Both the position numbers and the translations under genes were made by a program. From Asterias amurensis (lineage: Eukaryota; Echinodermata; Asteroidea; Forcipulatida; Asteriidae): a DNA stretch of 64,000 bases. Within the stretch, counting starts at the first letter, position 1, and each line of letters opens with the position of its first letter. Below are positions 36,601 through 51,600 of the stretch, piece by piece. Under the pieces are notes generated by a model that was not told the origin of the DNA, did not search any database, and worked only from the letters and a program-made list of their open reading frames with translations. Location of the stretch: positions 15,250,501-15,314,500 of the forward strand of contig NC_092650.1 in the NCBI RefSeq assembly GCF_032118995.1, read 5' to 3'.

Positions 36601-39600
36601 ATAGTTATCAACACTGCCTAGGACCATGGGACAGGCTAGTGGTGTGCAAGTCAAGGAAAACTGGAGCCTCTATGGCCTATGAAACACTTGTGCTTAGTGT
36701 CTGCAGAACACTAGTACCTAGAGCCTAAGACGAATGCAACACTGGTGCCTAGGGCCTGTGGAACACTAGGGCCTAGGGTCTAATGGAACATAGTCCCTAG
36801 GGCCAGTAGAACTCTGGTGCCTGGGGCCTATGGAACACTTGTGCTAAGTGCCTGCAGAACACTAGTACCTACAATGTAAGGCCTAAGACGAACACAACAC
36901 TGGTGCCTAGGCCTATAGAACACTAGGGCCTAGGGTTAATGGAACACAAGTCCCTAGGGCCTGCAGAACTCTGGTGCCTGGGGCCTATGGAACACTTGTG
37001 CTTAGTGTATGCAGAACACTAGTACCTAAGGCCTAAGACGAATACAACACTGGTGCCTAGGCCTATAGAACACTAGGGCCTAGGGTCTAATGGAACACAA
37101 GTCCCTAGGGCCTGCAGAACTCTGGTGCCTGGGGCATATGGAACACTTGTGCTTAGTGCCTGCCGTACACTAGTACCTAGGGCCTAGGACGATGGACTAA
37201 TGCAACACTGGTGCCTAGGGTCTAATGGAACACAAGTCCCTAGGGCCTGCAGAACTCTGGTACCTGGGGCCTATGGAACACTTGTGCTTAGTGCCTGCCG
37301 TACACTAGTACCTAGTGCCTAGGACGATGGACTAATGCAACACTGGTGCCTAGGGCCTGTGGAACACTAGGGCCTAGGGTCTAATGGAACACAAGTCCCT
37401 AGGGCCAGCAGAACTCTGGTACCTGGGGCCTATGGAAAACTGTTGGCTAGGGCCTGTGTGCACATACATGTGGGACCTTTGGAACACTAGTGATTGGCAC
37501 CTACAGAACACTGGCGCCTGGGGCCTACAGAAAACATGGGAGTCTATAGGATACACAGAACACTAAGTGCCTAGTGCCTTCAGGACACTGACACCCTGTG
37601 GCCTGCAGAACACATATTCAGGACCTACATGTACTCCGGACAATACTCTATACCAAAAAAAAACATCCTGAACTCTCAATGTGTCTCTAAGCAATTTACA
37701 CTGTACACACGTCCCTCGATCCTTTGTTCACATCAAAATTAATTATGGATCCATGTTACCACACGAGTGTGAAATAAAAGACTGTGCGTGAACATGATGA
37801 ATGTTGATCAATGCCGACTGAGTCAATCAAGAGCCAGGGATGCAGAATATTGAGTGTAATTTGGATTCAACACAAGGGGGGGGGGGGACAATTGATCTGA
37901 CTGTACATCAAGGCTGAAGAGCATAATGTCAGGCAAAGGTTGCACGCCTGAAACAAAACTACGGCTACACGTTAGTGCAACTAAGGAGGGGGGTATTTTT
38001 ATACTCAAAATTTTATATTCAAAATGTTTTTTTACTTTTGGCATGTCTTTTAAAGGCAGTGGACACTATTGGTAATTACTCAAAATAATTATTGGCCTAA
38101 ATCCTTACTTGGTACCGAGTAATGGGTAGAGGTTAATAGTATAAAACGATGTGAGAAACTGCTCCCTCTGAAGTGGTAGTTTCTGAAGTGGTAATTTTCG
38201 AGAAAGAAGTAATTTTCGAGACCTCAGATTTAGAATTTGAGGTCTCGAAATCAAGCATCTGAACAATGCTGAAAGCACACAACTTGGTGTGACAAGGGTG
38301 TTTTTTCTTTCATTATTATCTCGCAACTTCAATGACCAGTTGAGCTTAAATTTTCACAGGTTTGTTATTTTATGCATATGTGTTGAGATACAGCAAGATA
38401 CAGTCTTTGACAATTACCAATAGTGTCCAGTGTCTTTTAATCCACACACTTAAACATTATGTACATAATCTGTAAAAGCAGACTTGGGCCCACAATACAA
38501 GTACACAATACTTTTTTCCTTATTTCTTTGCGATATTCATATAATGCCTGTATAATATGAGACACATAATGGGAAAGCCATCTTTCAAATCTTGACAATC
38601 TAAGACTTTTAAAACAACCACTATCTTAAGATCAATCCGCGTCTCCTTTGAATTTCATTTCCTGAGAAACAGGATCAATTTTCTGCCAACCATGGATAAA
38701 TTGAGACAGAGTAGAGACGGTAGGAAAGAGAAAAGCATCACCTTGATGTCATTCTAAACGTTGCCAATAGCAACGCAGGGTTTATTATAGTAACTTGTGT
38801 CAGGTGTCAGGTCGTGCATTATGGTAGTACCACGTCATTAGATCCTTTCTGACGTGTTTCGGTTCATGTGTTGATGAGGACTGGGTGGAGAGGAACACGG
38901 TAACTGCACACCGCTCAAATCAGAGACACAATACTATGAACAAAAGTTTGACTGTTCATTCAATTCAATAAAACGTTTATGCCATACTCTTGTTGAAAAA
39001 AAAACAATTGTGAGAATTATACAGTACATAGAAATTTAACAAATCTAAAGTGTATTAAATTATACCAAAAAAAGGTATAATCTAAAAGCAAATAATAAAT
39101 GAATAACTAGAAGTTAACTATGTACAAGACAGGAGCGATAGCATGAGGCTGTTAGAGATTAGCCCTGGCTTGTAGACAGCAGTCTTTATACAGACAAGTA
39201 AACACACAAACAAATAAACAAACAAACAAACAAACATCGAAGAAGAAACAAGAAGACAATTACACAATGACAAAACAAAATACTGACGACAAAATACAAA
39301 GAATATTAAACCTGGATAACTGAAGACGACAAAAGAAAATAAATAAGTGGAGAGAAAAGCTATGTTACATCTGTGTATGACGCATCGAGATGGAGAGAAT
39401 TTCTTAACTGATTGTGTGTTTTCTAAAACTGAAATCTTTTGTTCTGAGTGAAGAAAATAGTTTGATTTTGTCTGTGAAATAATGACATTTTAGCTACTAC
39501 AAGTAGATTGTCCACTTGTTTGCTTGATTAGTACCAGAATTTTTAGAGATGCTTTTAAAGGGTATATGTTCTTTTTCCTAACAAAAAACACACTGTCCAT

Positions 39601-42600
39601 AGATTTACATTAAACTTACACAGTTTGAAGGTTATGATAGTAGAAAGCTTCCCTTTAAATTTTACTTACTGAGGTGCTGTAGTTTTTGAGAAATGAGTAA
39701 AAGTAATAATTTTCGTCTCAGTTTTAGCATGTAAAAACGTATTAACCAGTTATGCTATGGTTTTGGTATCATAACTGGTTTAAAGCCATTACACACTTTT
39801 GGTAAACAGTATTGTCCAAGTCCCACACTTTGTGTAGCACAACTTATATAAAAAATAACAATCCTGTGGAAATTTAGGCTCAATCGGACATCGGAGTCGG
39901 GAGAAAATAACGGGAAAACCCACTCCTGTTTTCGCGCGTTTCGCCGTGTCATGACATGTGTTTATAACAAATCCGTAATTCCCGCTAACGAGAATTTATA
40001 TTGTTTTACCGTTTTCTCACAAAGTAAAGCATTTCATGGACTAATATTTCAAGAGAAGTCTTTTACCATTACCTTCTGTAAACCCTGTAAATTATTTGTA
40101 AATTTGTGATTTATTTTTTCTGTACCAAAAGGGTCCAATGGCTTTAAAAGGGTGATTTTACATGCTGAAATCATTTTGGTCTCATGAGACCAAAATTATT
40201 TTGTGACTTGTTTTACTCATTTCTCAAAAACTACACAACTTTAGTTATTTGAAGGGAAGCTTCCCACTATTATTATCTTCAAACCCTGTAAGTTTAATGT
40301 AAATCTGTGGACATTTTGAAAAGGTACCTGAATCCTTTTTAAGTGTGTATGGATGTGTCGGTGCAAAAAAATGTAATCTTACACAATGTACATTTCAATT
40401 GAATTCATTTGCCCCATACTATCATTTCACTAAATTTTCTGAGGGGCTAGAAGAAAATAATTAAAAAATTGATTAAGATATACTAGGATTAAGATCAGAA
40501 TCAGATGAAGACTTCTAAAAAAATATATTATATTGTAGCAAAAATTGGTCCTTGATAATAAAAGCAGAATTCATTGAACCAATTTATACATGTATGTGAC
40601 TAATGATGTACATGTATGTAGGCTAGTGATTGTGAACTGGGGAGTACATACATTGTACATAGATGCATTGAATGCAAAGTCTGACCTACATGTCCGTAAT
40701 GTATTGACGTAGACTCAACAGTGTTTGTATTATACATAAATGTCAGGCCCCACAAATTATGCTTCCATCCATTGTTGAGTCCTTCCACTTTAAATTAAAG
40801 GGTTTTGCTACCCTTGTTTTTTTTGTTTTTTTTTAGATCAAGTTTTTTTGGCCATTACATGAAGCCCTATTTGTGAATGAAGATATTTGTTACCTGTAGA
40901 AGTTTCAGCTTCATTAGTCGTGAAGGTCTTGAGAAAGAAGGTGAAAATCGGTTCACAGTTGGGTTGCGTAAATACCATAGTGTTGTTAAAGATGCTATGT
41001 CAGATTATTGGCCCCAAACATAAAAACTTGTTTTGAGTGAATGGTATTTCAAAGAGTATCACCCGCTCTTACGAAAACAAGTTTAACTTTTACTTTTAAT
41101 GGTCAGGAACCATGACAAAAATTTAAAACATTTCTTATAAAACACATAAGAATTGGTCACGTGATAAATTGTCGGGATCCCTACAAAAACTAATGTTGAG
41201 CACTTTATTTCACTGCTACTAAAAATTTGCAGACTTTTTTCGAGCAATGGCTCAAATGAAAGGTTGTAACTTTCTCGACCCCCATCAAAATACCTATTGA
41301 ATTTCAAATCAAAAATTTTGGGTCAAATCGGCCAAAAATCTGACATCTAAGCATCTTTAAATGTTTTCAGGAGAGACGCGTAAATACCACTTACCTTTTA
41401 CATGCTAAATACATTTTCGTCTCCTGAGCCAAAAATTATTTTTGTGACATTTCTTTTCTCAGCAACTATCAGCACTTCAGCAAGTAATATTTGAAGGGAA
41501 GCTTTCTACTACCGTTATCATGTAAGTTAATGTAAATCTTAGGACATAGTGTTTTGTGTCAGTACAAAAAGTACCCAAGCCCTTTAACGTCACACCACTC
41601 TCCTCAGTAGTACGTGTGAGGTTAAAAATATATGGTATGGTTTTAATCGCGTCTGGGGACTTTGGTCTGGAGGGGCAATTAAATTGAACATTGTACATGA
41701 ACCCAAATCCCCTAACCTACTTTAGGGTAGGCTAAGCGCTTTTATCCAATTTAGGGAATAGCAGTAACATACAGGCTTGATATTTTGAGCTTATAAAAGC
41801 AAAGTGTTTTACCCTTGGTAAAGTGCACCTCTATGAATGATTCCACACTGTTGTGTTTTGTAGAGTTCATTTTTAAGAACCAACATTACTCAAAAAGAGA
41901 TATTAACATGATGTTACCCTAAACCTCTCTTAATTGTATATTCATTTTAGATGTTGCCATTTGTCTGTTTGTTTAAAGTTCATTTTTGTAGCACTCATAC
42001 ATGTATGTATTATCATTTTAACTATTTGACAGCATTTTTTATTATTTATTTTTAATTACTGTTATTTCAACAACATTGAGTAAACATATTACGATTAATT
42101 GATGTCATTATGTACTGTTGATGACCTTCTTAAACCATACGATCCTCCTCCATCCCGATAATTCATTCAAAGATCCCAGTACCCAGGTATCAGCCGCAAT
42201 TTGCAAGTTTTCTCGGCACGCACTTTGCGTAGCGTATAGGCCTACAAGGTGAGGAGCCTGGTGAAAATTCCATGTTATCAACCCCCGAGTGGGAAATCAC
42301 CTTGGTGCCACTTAGTCTTGGTGTCAGACGAATCGCAGGACAATAAGCCAGCACTGCAATCTTGAACCAATCTCAAGAAGGCAATATCAATGGACGTTTT
42401 ATTGGCCTCTCTCAGTCCAAAAACCACTCTTTAGTTACAGGTGTCAGATGCATTCCTGTCGCTATGCGCAGAACTCATCTGCTGGTGTCCCCCCCCCCCA
42501 CCCCCACCCCATCTTTGCTGTGTCATACACATCCTTTGGATTGCATTACACGGTGACGCATTGTGCAATTAGACTCGGGCTATACCCTTTATTGTCTCGA

Positions 42601-45600
42601 AGGAACACCATACCTACATAGCCCCCCAAAAAAACAAATCTACACACAAGTACATGTACCTCACAGCTAAATTGTGAAATTTTAAACTCTGGGCTACCCT
42701 TTATTGTCTCAAGTGAACATCACCCTCTCCCCCACCCCCCTCGGCACTGACAAATCTACACACACATACCTGACAGCTTAATTGTGCAATTTTAGACTCG
42801 GGCTATCTACATTATACCCTTTATGTATTGTCTCATACATATGAACACCATACCCTCTCCCCGAAATCCCCTCGGCACTGACAAATCTACGCAAACGTAC
42901 CCGACAACTACGAGTAGTAAAATCACATCTACCAACCAGTAACTGAATTACTCATAGGAAAATAATGCACTTCAATATATTGTTCCTGACTGTAAAGGGT
43001 CCATTACACTGTTGCCAACATAATTATAGAAAATAGATCAAATTTCTTACACAATTTTGAACACATTTATTGCAGGATGTACTTCAGTTTACAGCGTGGC
43101 AGTGTGGTACTTGTATTGTCAATGTATAAGGAATGAGCCTAATTTATCCTCAATGATACACAACAGAGCAAGCGCCAAATTTCTGAGCTAGCCGTGTGAG
43201 CGAAGAATGCCTTGTGCTGCAACAAAAGCGTACTGCATGCAAACATATGAAGTACATGTACATAGTACACTTGATGAAGCACGGAATTCCCTGCTTCTAT
43301 AATCGCTGATTCTTTGTTTACAGTGAAATTGGGCACTGGTCAAGAGCCACAATTTCAAATAATATGTACATCACGTTCATGTAGAAAGGGTTTCTAGCTT
43401 CTTCAGCCAAGTAATAATCTTGATCAGCTGGAAGTTTTTTTTTATAGCTTCCTGGCTGGCTTTGATAAATCGTGCCTAGGTTAAAGACAGTGGACACTAT
43501 TGGTAATTGTCAAGACTAGCCTTCACAGTTGGTGTATCTCGACATATGCATAAAGTAACCAACCTGTGAAAATTTGAGCTCAATCGGTCGTCGAATTTGC
43601 GAGATAATAATGAAAGAAAAAACACCCTTGTCACATAAAGTTGTGCGCTTTCTGACGCTTGATTTCGAGACCTCAAATTCTAAACTTGAGGTCATGAAAT
43701 CAAATTCGTGGAAAATTACTTCTTTCTCAAAAACTACGTCACTTCAGAGGGAGCTGTTTCTCACAATGTTTTGTACAACCCATCTCTCCCCATTACTTGT
43801 AATCAAGAAAGGTTTTATGATGATAAATATTTTGAGTAATTACCAATAGTGTCCACTGCCTTTAAACAGTGACAATTAACATGATGAGGACAAGAGGAAC
43901 AAAGCAGTACTGTGAAATTAATAGCAAAGAAGAAGACATAATTCCCCCAAATAAGGCATACTTGTTATTTAGAAATGGGCAGACAGCACAGCCAAGGAAC
44001 ATGTACAGACTTCCAACATTATCACAGTGCAGAAGCTTGGGTACAGGATTTGTCAAAATAAAACACACTTTGACTGATTATGAAGTTCTTACTAGAATCA
44101 TTTTTTCCTTGGCTTGATCTAAAAAACCAAAAAACTTTTTAAAAATACATCTTATTTGGTTGTTGCAATGGTTGCAATCAAGGACATTACATGTATTTAC
44201 ATTCTGAAGATATTGCATGAATTTTCCACCATGCACTCCTGCGAAACATTCAAAGAGCTTTGCGCAAAGATTTCAAAGTGAAACAGGCTTTAGCCTTACT
44301 ACAGAGACAAAAGTCCTTGCGAGAACTTAACCCCTGTATCATACCTTTAAGGCGGAACTTAACCCCTGTATAATACTTTCACATCTTACAACAAATTTCA
44401 AGAAAAGCATCTGGATAAAATGACCAAGAAAACCACCCAGGCTGTCTAATTAATTCTCTTACATGAAATCGGAGAGCACTGTATGAGAGCCGCTGGCCAT
44501 GGCTTTGAATTCTACACCCTCCAAGTCTATGTCGTCTGGTTGTGCCCATTCTACGATGTTACCTAGGAAACAAACAGATATAAACAAGGTCAGGTGTGAA
44601 CAGAGAAAAAGAGGAAGCTAACTGGTTTTCCTGTTCAAAAAGATTGCTAATAAATTTGATGGGAAATTGTTCTTAAAGGCAGTGGACACTATTGGTAATT
44701 GTCAAAGACTAGCCTTCATAGTTGGTGTATCTCAACATATATGCATAAAATAACAAACCTGTGAAAATTTGAGCTCAATCGGTCATCAACCTTGTGAGAT
44801 TATAATGAAAGGAGAAAACACCATTGTCACACGAAATTGTGTGCGTTTAGATAGTTGAATTCGAGACCTCAAGTTCTAAATCTGAGGTCTCGAAATCAAA
44901 TTCGTTGAAAATTACTTCTTTCTCGAAAACTATGGCACTTCAGAGGGAGCCGTTTTTCACAATGTTTTATACCATCAACCTATCCCCATTACTCGTCACC
45001 AAGAAAGGTTTTTACGCTAATAATTATTTTGAGTAATTACCAATAGTGTCCACTGCCTTTAAGACCTTTTTTGTTCTAATCCTCTTGGGCCAAATTTAAT
45101 TTCATAGCACTGCTTTTGAAGTACGACTCGGCAAAATTATAAAAAATTAAAAAATACGCTTCAATGCATGAGAACATATGTGCACACAGCACGTACTTAA
45201 CTTGCAGATGGACACTCAAACTAGATAATCATTATAATAATAATTAGTGTAAAAAGCGCGCCATCCAGTATACAAAATTCTAGATGCTCTTTACAAATCA
45301 AGGCAACCAGAACGACTCAGAAAGTAATTAACACAAAAAGGTCACTTTTCACGAGAGATTTCAATATAGTTTAATTTGGACTCAAAGTAGATAATCATTA
45401 TAATAATAATTAGTGTAATAAGCACGCCATCCAGTATTATACAAAATTCTAGATGCTCTACAAATCAAGGCACCTAGAACGACTCAGAAAGCAATTAACA
45501 CAAAAAGGTCACTTTTCACAAGTGATTTCAATTTAGTTTACATTCTACTTAGTAATTTTGATGTGACAATAGAAACATATGGGAAATGTACTTTAAAATT

Positions 45601-48600
45601 GTGTTCAACAAAAAAGTCATTAAAAATCACTTAAAGGAAAAAAAGGAAATAATTTCCTGGACACACAAGGTTAGTTATTAGTAATGTCTACACTTGACAG
45701 TTAATATTAAATGTACTCTCCTTACTCCATGGTTTAATTAATCCCAAATGATGTTACACACGACTGATCTTTGTCATTAATAGCGAGCCCTCAAACTAAA
45801 CAAGCGTCAGACTTTCATGAATATTATCAAGAGCAATTTTTATAGCTCTTCTAGTCACACTTGTATGGAGCCAGCGTTGATTAGACAGTTTGAACACGTA
45901 CCACTGCACCTTCGATCGGATCAATCAATCATTTTGTTCTGAACAGTTTCATCTGTGACCACTTCTTCAAACATGATCAGACTATAATTATCAAGACATA
46001 CATGTAACAGTGTTATGATTTGAAATAATTCTCTTTTTCAATTGAGAAGAAATTATTACATTTCAACTCATTGCAACTCGTTTGCAGCAATTTCTTTCAG
46101 ATGGGATGCAATTGGGGAGGTAGTGCTTGCTTCTCTATCGGCCAGGCTTCGTACAGATGATACCCAAGCCTACATCGGTATGGACTGTGAAAGGGGAAAC
46201 CCTGTTTCAGCCCTAGGAGTAGGTGGCAACGGCCTCTGGAAAAAAATCATTGTAGCCCAGCTTGAAGTGGCCTTCAGGCCTTCTGTGTCTTGCGATTGCA
46301 TTAAAAAAAAAAAAATAAAAAAAATAACCATAGGTTCCATGTTTTGTGAAACTGCATATATGCAATATGACAAGCTAGTTGCAATTATCACAAAGAGAAG
46401 GGGAGAAATTATGTAGACACGGATTGTTATTTTTTTGTATCAGGTAATAAACCGCAAGGAAAACTGACTAGGAAAACTTAAAATAATTTTAGCGTTGTAC
46501 AAAAAAATTACTGGAGCAGGACTTGAAAGTGATGTGAGCCTCCAGATTAACCGGCAACCTTTGAATTAAAATACAAAAACAAAAACATTCCAACAAATCG
46601 TTATTCATGACGCATTTCACAAAGTCCAGTTTCCTTTCTTTTGATTTCTTTTTCTTGAGGGTTATTGACAGAATCTAAATTTAAACGCGAGTCCAGGAAG
46701 ATCGACTTTCTTCTTTTAGTGCAGCTTTTATCCACTGACACACTGGTTACCATTGGCAACTGTACTACTGACAAGCGGAGACGAAAACATGGCCCAAAAA
46801 GATCGTAATTGAAACCCATTTCTGTGAGTGGCATACAAATCAGACTAAATAATTAGGACAGAGGGTCGAGGACATCAGTTATGAAATTCCTGGTTAAATT
46901 ACGGATAAATTAACTTATATTTCATTCTGAGGGTTTGCAGTTAAATTTCTTTTTGAGAGAAAGATTTCAGCTCGTGGTCAAATTTACAGCAGTTGAATTT
47001 CTTTTAAAAGGCAGAATTCAGTTTGGTTAAGTTTTACAATTATTTGGTAATGCAATACAGTGAACATTTAGCCACAATAATTTATAAACTAGTATGATTT
47101 ATAAATTAATGGCTTCTGCTACCTCTTTCGAGCCATTAGTTTCATCATGGAGGTAGAATCATGGTTTCACATCACGGTCGAGGTAAATTAACAGGGAGGA
47201 TACTTTAACATGCATCCCCCTTGGATTTAATTTGGTCATTCAAAAAAATGGTACTTTAACAGTTAAAGCCATTGGACCCTTTCGGTACAGAAAAAAAAAA
47301 TAGTTCACAGATTTACAAATAACTTACAGGGTTTACAGAAGGTAATGGTGAAAATCTTCTCTTGAAATATTAGTCCATGAAATGCTTTACTTTTTGAGAA
47401 AACAGTAAAACAATATCAATTCTCGTTAACAAGAATTACGGATTTATTTTAAACACATGTCATGACACGGCGAAATGCGCGGATACAAGGGTGGATTTTC
47501 CCGTTATTTTCTCCCGACTCCGATAACCGATTAAGCCCAAATTTTCACAGGTTTGTTATTTGATATAGAAGTTGTGATACACGAAGTGTGGGTCTTGGAC
47601 AATACTGTTTACCGAAAGGGTCCAATGGCTTTAAATGGGAACATGGCTCATGGCTGGACGGATGATGGCTTAAAGACACTAGACACTATTGGTAATTGTC
47701 AAAGACTAGTCTTCACAGTTGGTGTATCTCAACATATGCATAAAATAACACACCTGTGAAAATTTGAGCTCAATTGGTCGTCGGAGTTGCGAGATTATAA
47801 CTGTGAGCGAATAAACACCCTTGTCAATTGAAATTGTTTGCTTTTAGATGCTTGATTTTGAGACCTCAAATTCTAAACTTGAGGTCTTAAAATCAAATTC
47901 GTGGAAAATTACTTCTTTCTCCAAAAATACGTCACTTCAGAGGGAGCCGTTTCTCACAATGTTTTATACCATCAACCTCTGCCCATTACTCTTTACCAAG
48001 TGATGTTTTATGCTGATTTTATTTTGAGTAATCACCAATAGTGTCCACTGCCTTTAAGTCTGGAAAGTCACAAACCTACAGTGTGGCAGCACATCCTTTG
48101 CATCCTTATGTTCTATTTAAGTGTATGGCATACAAAGCAAAGTATCACAAATTGTAGGGGATTAAGATTAGACACCACACATGTATGTTAACATCATCAA
48201 ACCTGAGCATAGATCAAGGGTCTGAGCAAACAAGAATTGAAAAGTAATAAGCCACAAGGAAACTGACTGGGTAAATTTTAATTCAATTTTTGGGTGTGAA
48301 CAAAGACAAATTTACTCAAGTGGGGTCTGAACCCATGACCTCTGGACTAATATGGTTGGTGCTCTCCACTTGAGCCATCTAGCTTTGTGTTGGAAATCTC
48401 CCTATTTAAAGCCAGTGGACACTTTCGGTAAACAGTAATGTCCAAGGCCCACACTTCGTGTATCACAACTTCTATATAAAATAACAAACCTGTGAAAATT
48501 TAGGCTCAATTGGTCATCGGAGTCGGGAAAAAATAACGAGAAAACCCACCCTTGTTTCTGCACGTTTCGCCATGTCATGACATGTGCTTAAATAATAAAT

Positions 48601-51600
48601 CCATAATTCTCAGTATCGAGAATTGATATTTGTTTCAATGTTTACTCAAAAAGTAAAACATTTCATGGAATAATGTTTCAAGAGAAGTCTTTCTGCGCCT
48701 TGAACACCCAGCCTGCGCCTTGAACACCCAGCAGGGTGGATATGTCACATTACAAGTCTCATTATTATTATTTCACCATTAAGTACCTTTTTTTTAAACC
48801 ATGTAAGTTATTTGTAAATCTGTGAACTTTTATACTTTGTTCAGGGGATACAAGTCAGAAGCCATACAACATGTTACTGCTGTATAGCCAAGTTTGGGGA
48901 TTCTACTTTTTATTTCAAACATCAAACTACTAAATGGCAACAGAGTGGGGGTAATTATGTTAATTCAACTAATTCAAAATCAACAAATTTGGATTTATAC
49001 CTGCAACCTTCAGATTAACCCAAAATTTAAATATTAGAAATAAATTTAACATGTAGTGATAGACTTTTGTATATTCTCAATGATGATGGACACCCTAAAG
49101 TATTATGCCTAATATCATTTTTACAAACTGTCAGAGAAATAATTCTTGACAGGCACCTCACTACAGACCGATCAACTAAGTTTCGCCCCATTGCGTATTG
49201 ACCAATCACAACGCAACGAAGGTCCGACAAATAAGGTCCGACATGCGTGCGCGTATCTTAGCGCGCGCGGCAGAGTTGTGCAGAAAGGCATTGGAGAGCC
49301 CCACTTGTTCTTGCTCACACGTGCGTCATGGGCGGAGCCTAACGGATTGGTCTATTGTCAATAATAATAAACATTTAGAGAATTTGGAAATTAATTTCAT
49401 TGTTATAATTTTTGTAGAAGTTGAAACATTTTTAATGTCCCAACCCGACTGTGTACATCATACTCTACAGTTGGTTTCTGTGCACAGTTGTACCACCATA
49501 CATGTAACCTGTGCAGTTAAACGGTCTTAAACTGGCTGATCCATTCCCTGAGAAGTGTCCCAAAGAGTAGGCCGAGGTGTTCTTTTTATGCTCATCTTGC
49601 TTTGAGGAGTAATGGGAATGGCCTTTAAAGACTGTGATCACTCAAGCGTCTGATTTACGCAGTAAATAAAAGCAAGCAGAGTATGGAATATGAAATGATT
49701 GCACCAGATGGTGACTGGCTAGACTGGAATACCAACAGGTTCGTGTTATGATCGCATTAGCATACACCATTGTACACTGACACAAAACATTATCCCAAAT
49801 AAGTCAATACAAGGGGTCTTTATACATGTACGCCTTGTTTCTTGTAGATTCCAGGGCTTTTCCTGGCAGGCAAGATACTGCAATTTGCATGAACCGTACC
49901 ACACAAAAATATGCGAACAAATGAGCAATTCTTCAAAATAATGTCTAGTGTTCTAGTCCACTGCTCTTGGCACAATATTAAACATGGTTTCACAGGATAC
50001 CCTGCAATTGTCATCTACAACAACAACATCATAAGGGTACAGAATTCTTGCAGGTTTGGAATACAGAAATCAGATTTCTGCAATATTGTCATCCACAACA
50101 AACAACAAATCATTGTACAGACAATATTCTGCCCAACTTTTACGCCGCATATCTCTGGCAGGTTTGCAAACACAAATCATCTCACCATAACGTTGCTTTG
50201 AACACAAAACAGGGGATAATTTTCTTGAATTATGCACACAAAAAGAGGCAGAGGAAAGTGTGAGATGGAGTGAAGTGGCGAGAAAGAAACACTGATCCTC
50301 ATCTCAGGTTCGCGTAGAGACGTAGACGCCTGCCAAGGGCAGCCCCAGGATATCTGTCAAATGCATTTTCGCATTGTTGCTCAATTCTAATCATGGTTCA
50401 TGGAAATACACACACTATGACAACAATGCTGCGAGTCCTGCGTTTAACTGTGTATATATTGTTTCTCTCCTTAGCGGCAATGCAGTGCATCCGATTCCTT
50501 CTATCTCCCTCTCTCTCTCTCTCTCTCTCTTTTCGAAGCGAAACACCTTCTGGGCAATTCTGATCATCCGGGCAGATTAGAAACACTTTTCACTTATTTG
50601 CAATTAAGGTTTCGACAACTCATTGGATGGGGGAAGCCTCAAATGGTGAAAGTACTGTCAATTGCGCACTGTATTATAATAAAATTACGTAGCTCTGTAA
50701 AGGGACAAGTTTTGTTTTTCTTGTAATTTGTTCCCTCAAATTTTTTGCCTCCTCAAATTTTGCCTCAAAATATTATTTATTTTGTTCCCGTGAAATTAAA
50801 TAATTTTCCCTTTAAAATAATATTTTGCTCACTCTCAAAATATTATTTTTTAGAGGGAATGATTTAATATTTTGAGGGAACTTAAATATTATTTTGATGG
50901 ATTGAAGGTATTTTGAGAGAAAAAATTCATAATAAATAATGTTTCACAAAAAAAAGTCATTTTGTGGGCTCCATCTACATTTGACCTACATAAAGTGATG
51001 AAAAATTGAAAAATCAAGAACCTCATCAAAATCCAATGGATGTGGTTTAAGTCCCTCACTAGTCATTTTGTCTTTGTTTAGCCACAAATTATTTATAATT
51101 TACCCAACCAATTTCCAGTGGCTTATTACCTGAGTTTATTGAAGTTAAGTTAATTTCATTATTCATATTTCATCAGGCATAAAAAACGATAGACTTTTAT
51201 AGTTATTACACGTGTACATGTGTATCTTTTATTCCCTCATTTTACACTAGTCAGCCTTTTGCTAGGATTTTAAAGGCAGTGGACACTATTGGTAATTACT
51301 CAAAATAATTATTAGCATAAAACCTTATTTGGTTATAAATGAGTCATGGGGAGAGGCTGATACTAAATAACATTGTGAGAAACAGCTGTTTCTGAAGTAC
51401 CGTAGTTTTCGTTTCTATGAATTTGATTTCGAGACCATGATTAGATTTTGAGATCTCAAAATCAAGCATCTGAAAGCAAACAACTTTGTGCAACAAGGCC
51501 ATTTTTATCTTTCATTATGATCTCGCAACTTCAATGACCAATTTGAGCTCAAAATTTCACAGGTTTGTTATTTTATAATAACATGTATGTTGAGATACAC

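Larger units (their letters stand above)
36533..44462. other. DENND11 intron 2 (7.9 kb)
   Basis: Holds the CCTAGGGCC array, A copies 5 and 6, nested F and E elements, an F fragment and the 115-bp repeats. No second gene seen. 38450-39540 and 40350-41360 look like unremarkable AT-rich intron. Confidence 0.7.

Noticed and set aside
46042-46416. 124-codon frame on +
   Set aside because: It lies over an S3 SINE with an A-rich tail; the same sequence recurs at 8.1 and 62.3 kb without that frame.
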